From the NCBI GenBank assembly GCA_963695975.1, contig CAVOIB010000002.1, forward strand, positions 558,001 to 622,000: DNA of 64,000 bases, written 5' to 3'. Of the stretch, positions 61,120-64,000 are shown in pieces. This DNA is from JBBQVZ01 sp963695975. GTDB taxonomy: Bacteria; Actinomycetota; UBA4738; HRBIN12. The notes under the pieces were generated by a model. The model ran no database searches and was not told the origin of the DNA. It saw only the letters and a program-made list of their open reading frames with translations. Both the position numbers and the translations under genes were made by a program. Positions within the stretch are counted from its first letter, which is position 1. Each line of letters starts with the position of its first letter.

Positions 61120-61488
61120 ATGAAGATCGTCAAGTCCCCCGCCGCCGACGCGTTCATCGCCGAACGCGGTGGCAAGGTCTGGGTTTGGCTGGACCCTCGC
61201 CGCGGGCTCGTCGGTTCCTATGTGTGGCTCGAGACACACTGCGAGCCGCCCGGGAGCAGTCGTCGGTCGAACTTCACGCGGAGCTCGAAGCGCGGTCATC
61301 GCTTCAAGGTCGAGACCGGCTCCGGTTTCGAGGTCCACTACGACTTCGGTCGACTGGATCTCCCGGACGAGCTGCATTTCGACGTCAAAGGCCTGCGGAA
61401 GAAGACGAAGCGTCTCGAGGCGTATTGGAACGGCTGCGTCTTCGCCGGTCCCGACGTGCCGGCACCTCCCGCCGATCGTTCGGTGTAG
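61120..61488 (+). CDS. Hypothetical protein with conserved-looking fold
   Basis: A protein of 122 residues that I do not recognise with certainty. It opens MKIVKSPAADAFIAERGGKVWVWLD and has VWLETHCEPPG, a region of basic residues (RRSNFTRSSKRGHRFKV), then HYDFGRLDLPDELHFDVKG and RLEAYWNGCVFAGP. It looks like a small alpha-beta protein without signal peptide or membrane helix. It is alone between a terminator and a convergent gene. Confidence 0.55.
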   Translation: MKIVKSPAADAFIAERGGKVWVWLDPRRGLVGSYVWLETHCEPPGSSRRSNFTRSSKRGHRFKVETGSGFEVHYDFGRLDLPDELHFDVKGLRKKTKRLEAYWNGCVFAGPDVPAPPADRSV

Positions 61489-61518
61489 GAACCCGCGGTC
61501 CGTCGGGATACTTGAGGG

Positions 61519-63957
61519 TCAGCCTTTGATGCGCTCACCCTTAGGGTCGTGGGGCGGTCCCGGGGCGACGACCGCGCCCACGCGCTCGCCGAATACGCTC
61601 ACCTCGACGCGCGTTCCTGCGGCGGAGAGATCCGCTGGCAGGTAGGTGTGGGCGATCGATCGGCCCACGGAATACCCGATCCCTCCCGACGTGATCCGTG
61701 AAACCACTTGGCCATCCACGAACACGGGCTCGTTCCCGAGCGCCACAGCGCGCGGATCGTCCAGGAGCATCGTGACCAGCCGGCGGGGCGGGGGTCCCGT
61801 CCCGCGCAGATGTTCCAACGCGGTACGACCGACGAAGTCCACGCCCTTGTCGAAGGCCACCGCGAACCCGAGGCCAGCCTCGAAGGGGGTGTCGTCCGGC
61901 GTGACGTCAGACCCCCAAGCCCGGTACCCCTTCTCGAGGCGGAGGGAATCGATCGCCCGGTAGCCGGCCGGGACCACCCCGTGTCCCGCTCCGGCCTGCA
62001 GGAGCACGTCCCACAACGTGGCTCCGTACTCGGTGGCGGGATAGAGCTCCCAACCGAGCTCGCCCACGTACGTGACGCGCGCGGCTAGGCAGGGAACGTC
62101 GGCGACCATGATGTCGCGGGAGGTCAGGTATGGGAACCCGGCATCTGAGAGGTCGTCGTCGCAGACGCCGGTGAGCACGTCTCGGGCCCTCGGACCCCAC
62201 AGACCGATGCAGGCGAGCGACGACGTGACCTCACGGATCTCGACGCCGCCCGGCTGGTCCCGCAGGCGAGTATTCAGCCATGCGAGGTCATGCGTTCCCG
62301 ATCCGGTACCGGTGACGATGCGGAACCGGTCCTCGCTCAGGCGGGTCACCGTTACGTCGGCCTGGATCCCTCCGCGACGATTCAGCATCTGCGTGTAGAC
62401 GATGGACCCGACCGACCGATCCACGTTCCCCGCGCACACGCGCTGGAGGAACGCGATCGCACGTTCCCCCGTAACTTCGATCTTGGCGAAGCTCGTCTCG
62501 TCGAACAGCCCCACACGTTCTCGGGTCGCGAGATGCTCGGTCACGATCGCGGTCGACCAGTTCTCGCCCGCCCACCCACGCGGGCGCCGATCCTCGTACG
62601 CGGCGTCCTCGTTCGACCGGAACCAGTTCGCTCGCTCCCACCCCGACTTCTCGCCGAACTCGGCCCCGAGCGATCCGAGCCGCGCGTACGTGGGAGACAT
62701 CTTGAGCGGGCGACCGGCGTGGCTCTCCTCGCCCGGGTACTTCACGTCGTAGTGGGTCGAGTAGATCTCGACGGCTCGCGCCAGGCAGTATCGGCGACTG
62801 CGGTAGTGGGGGCCGAACCGGCGAACGTCCATCTTGGTCAGATCCATCGAGGGTTCGCCCTCGACGATCCACTCCGCGGTATAGCGGCCGATGCCGGCCG
62901 CTCCCGTGATGCCGTGCGCGCAGAACCCCGCCGCGACGAACAGTCCGTCGACCTTCGTCTCACCCAAGATGAAGTCGTCGTCCGGAGTGAACGCCTCGGG
63001 CCCGTTGATGAACCGGTTGATCTCCGTCTCCTTGAGGGTCGGGATCAGATCGAAGGCTCCCTCGGCGATCGGCTCGAAGCGCTCCCACTTCTCCGCGAGC
63101 AGCCGGTCGTTGAAATCGGGCGGGATCGGTGTCTCGACGTGCCAGGGATCGGGGTTGCGCTCGTATCCGCCGACCAGCAGCCCGCCAACCTCTTCCCGGG
63201 CGTACACGAGATGGTCGGGATCCCGAAGCGTGGGGAAGTCGGGACGGGTCCCGTCGATCTGCCTGGTGATCAGGTACTGATGCTCCATCGGGACCACGGG
63301 GATGTTGACACCGGCCATCCGCCCGAGCTCGTTGGCCCAGATCCCCCCGGCGATCACCACGTACTCCGCTTCCAGCGTCCCGTCGTCGGTCGCCACGCCG
63401 GTCACCCGGCCGTCCGACACGTCGATGCCGACGACGCGGACGCCGGTCCGGATGCGGGCTCCTCGGGCCCGCGCGCCGCTCGCGAACGCGTTGGTGAGTC
63501 CCGTCGGATCGAGGTAGCCGTCCGAGGGAACGAACGCGGCCCCGAGGATCCCCGACGGATCGATCAGGGGGAACCGCTGGTGAGCATCTGCCGCCGAAAC
63601 GATCTCGAGGGGCAGGCCGAACGTCTCCGCCCAGCCGGCCAGCCGGGCGAGCGCTTCGAGACGGTACTGGGACGACGCGAGGTGGAGGGTGCCCACCTGG
63701 CGCCACCCGGGGTCGACCCCCGTCTCGTCGAAGAGCTTGGGGTAGAGATCGACGCCGTACATCATCATCCGGGTGTGGCTGACCGAGTTCCGGAGTTGGG
63801 CCACGAGCCCGGCCGAATGGAACGTCGAGCCGCTGGTGAGCTGGGCCCGTTCCACCAGCAGGACGTCGGTCCAACCCATGGCGGTCAGGTGATACGCGAT
63901 GCTCGCTCCCGCCGCTCCGCCGCCGATGACGACCACGCGGGCTCGGTCGTCGGTCAT
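61519..63957 (-). CDS. FAD-dependent sarcosine/dimethylglycine dehydrogenase-like, GcvT fusion
   Basis: A protein of 812 residues. VVVIGGGAAGASIAYHL (about 8-24) begins the DAO domain, and STFHSAGLVAQLR places a His (about 47) where DMGDH-type enzymes attach FAD covalently. The C-terminal GcvT domain (about 420-800) has GSIVYTQMLNRRGGIQADVTVTR, GLWGPRARDVL, YVGELGWELY, SLRLEKGYRAWGSD. It should oxidise an N-methylamine and give methylene-THF. It shares its plan and these motifs with the 21115 enzyme, so the pair may act on dimethylglycine and sarcosine in turn (inference). ATG 63957 overlaps an upstream TGA by 4 bases (ATGA). Confidence 0.84.
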   Translation of the reverse strand: MTDDRARVVVIGGGAAGASIAYHLTAMGWTDVLLVERAQLTSGSTFHSAGLVAQLRNSVSHTRMMMYGVDLYPKLFDETGVDPGWRQVGTLHLASSQYRLEALARLAGWAETFGLPLEIVSAADAHQRFPLIDPSGILGAAFVPSDGYLDPTGLTNAFASGARARGARIRTGVRVVGIDVSDGRVTGVATDDGTLEAEYVVIAGGIWANELGRMAGVNIPVVPMEHQYLITRQIDGTRPDFPTLRDPDHLVYAREEVGGLLVGGYERNPDPWHVETPIPPDFNDRLLAEKWERFEPIAEGAFDLIPTLKETEINRFINGPEAFTPDDDFILGETKVDGLFVAAGFCAHGITGAAGIGRYTAEWIVEGEPSMDLTKMDVRRFGPHYRSRRYCLARAVEIYSTHYDVKYPGEESHAGRPLKMSPTYARLGSLGAEFGEKSGWERANWFRSNEDAAYEDRRPRGWAGENWSTAIVTEHLATRERVGLFDETSFAKIEVTGERAIAFLQRVCAGNVDRSVGSIVYTQMLNRRGGIQADVTVTRLSEDRFRIVTGTGSGTHDLAWLNTRLRDQPGGVEIREVTSSLACIGLWGPRARDVLTGVCDDDLSDAGFPYLTSRDIMVADVPCLAARVTYVGELGWELYPATEYGATLWDVLLQAGAGHGVVPAGYRAIDSLRLEKGYRAWGSDVTPDDTPFEAGLGFAVAFDKGVDFVGRTALEHLRGTGPPPRRLVTMLLDDPRAVALGNEPVFVDGQVVSRITSGGIGYSVGRSIAHTYLPADLSAAGTRVEVSVFGERVGAVVAPGPPHDPKGERIKG

Positions 63958-64000
63958 CCGCCGATCCCCTCCGCGGCCACGGCCAGCCACCGATCCACAG
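63954..64000 (-). CDS. C-terminal end of an unidentified gene, cut by the window
   Basis: On the minus strand an open frame enters at the right edge and ends at a TGA that overlaps the ATG of the FAD/GcvT gene by 4 bases. The visible end reads VDRWLAVAAEGIGG with almost every third position G or C. It is probably co-transcribed with the FAD/GcvT gene. The product cannot be named from 14 residues. Confidence 0.4.
   Translation of the reverse strand, partial: VDRWLAVAAEGIGG

Overview
The window is GC-rich, almost entirely protein-coding, and has no gap above 300 bases without a gene. Frequent GTG starts, 4-base ATGA/GTGA gene overlaps, several genes whose -10 box lies only 7-9 bases before the start codon (apparent leaderless transcripts), and the tail of an F420-type luciferase-like oxidoreductase point to an actinobacterium-like chromosome. 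Placement below phylum is not supported. I see no rRNA, tRNA, CRISPR array, insertion sequence or phage gene. The content is catabolic: uptake and oxidation of amines, quaternary amines and acyl-CoA compounds, with the matching regulators.

Layout. Bases 1-5,000 hold mixed genes (LLM oxidoreductase tail, AlkD-type DNA glycosylase, DUF3054, acetamidase/formamidase, an SDR, a metallo-beta-lactamase-fold hydrolase). Bases 4,700-10,300 hold a PotABCD-type ABC importer facing a flavin amine oxidase. Bases 10,400-14,200 hold an enoyl-CoA hydratase, an NDP-forming acyl-CoA ligase and a DMT permease. Bases 14,200-20,200 hold a choline-dehydrogenase-like GMC enzyme diverging from a glycine-betaine importer whose permease is a tandem fusion. 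Bases 20,250-31,717 hold the centrepiece: an aldolase, then a ten-gene, tightly overlapped methyl-group operon. Its genes are a dimethylglycine-dehydrogenase-like FAD/GcvT fusion, a corrinoid protein, a DUF1638 protein, a small 'virulence factor' family protein, a methyl-THF:corrinoid methyltransferase, a RamA-like reductive activator, a non-pyrrolysine MttB homologue, a MetF-like reductase and an adenosine deaminase.

Bases 31,700-42,600 hold a cupin, an IclR regulator, a cysteine-synthase-like enzyme, an acyl-CoA dehydrogenase, an MmsA-type aldehyde dehydrogenase, a Rieske oxygenase, an arginase-fold protein, a sugar kinase, a nucleoside hydrolase and a TetR regulator. Bases 42,700-54,700 hold an FAD enzyme/acyl-CoA ligase/monooxygenase operon, a Tat-exported phosphoesterase, a lipoprotein, an acyl-CoA dehydrogenase, an amidase, an ABC exporter and a formate/nitrite-family channel. 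Bases 54,700-64,000 hold a second amine-oxidising DAO enzyme, IlvD, threonine synthase, an APC permease and a second FAD/GcvT demethylase.

Working model (inference). Choline or betaine is imported or made (GMC enzyme, OpuA). The MttB homologue moves one methyl group to the corrinoid protein, the pterin methyltransferase passes it to tetrahydrofolate, and the MetF-like enzyme oxidises it. The FAD/GcvT enzymes take the remaining N-methyl groups to methylene-THF. A corrinoid route of the kind known from anaerobes thus sits in one transcription unit with an oxidative route. A Rieske oxygenase elsewhere in the window could do the first step differently. Two uncharacterised proteins (DUF1638 and the virulence-factor family) lie between the corrinoid protein and the pterin methyltransferase and are the best candidates for new biology here.
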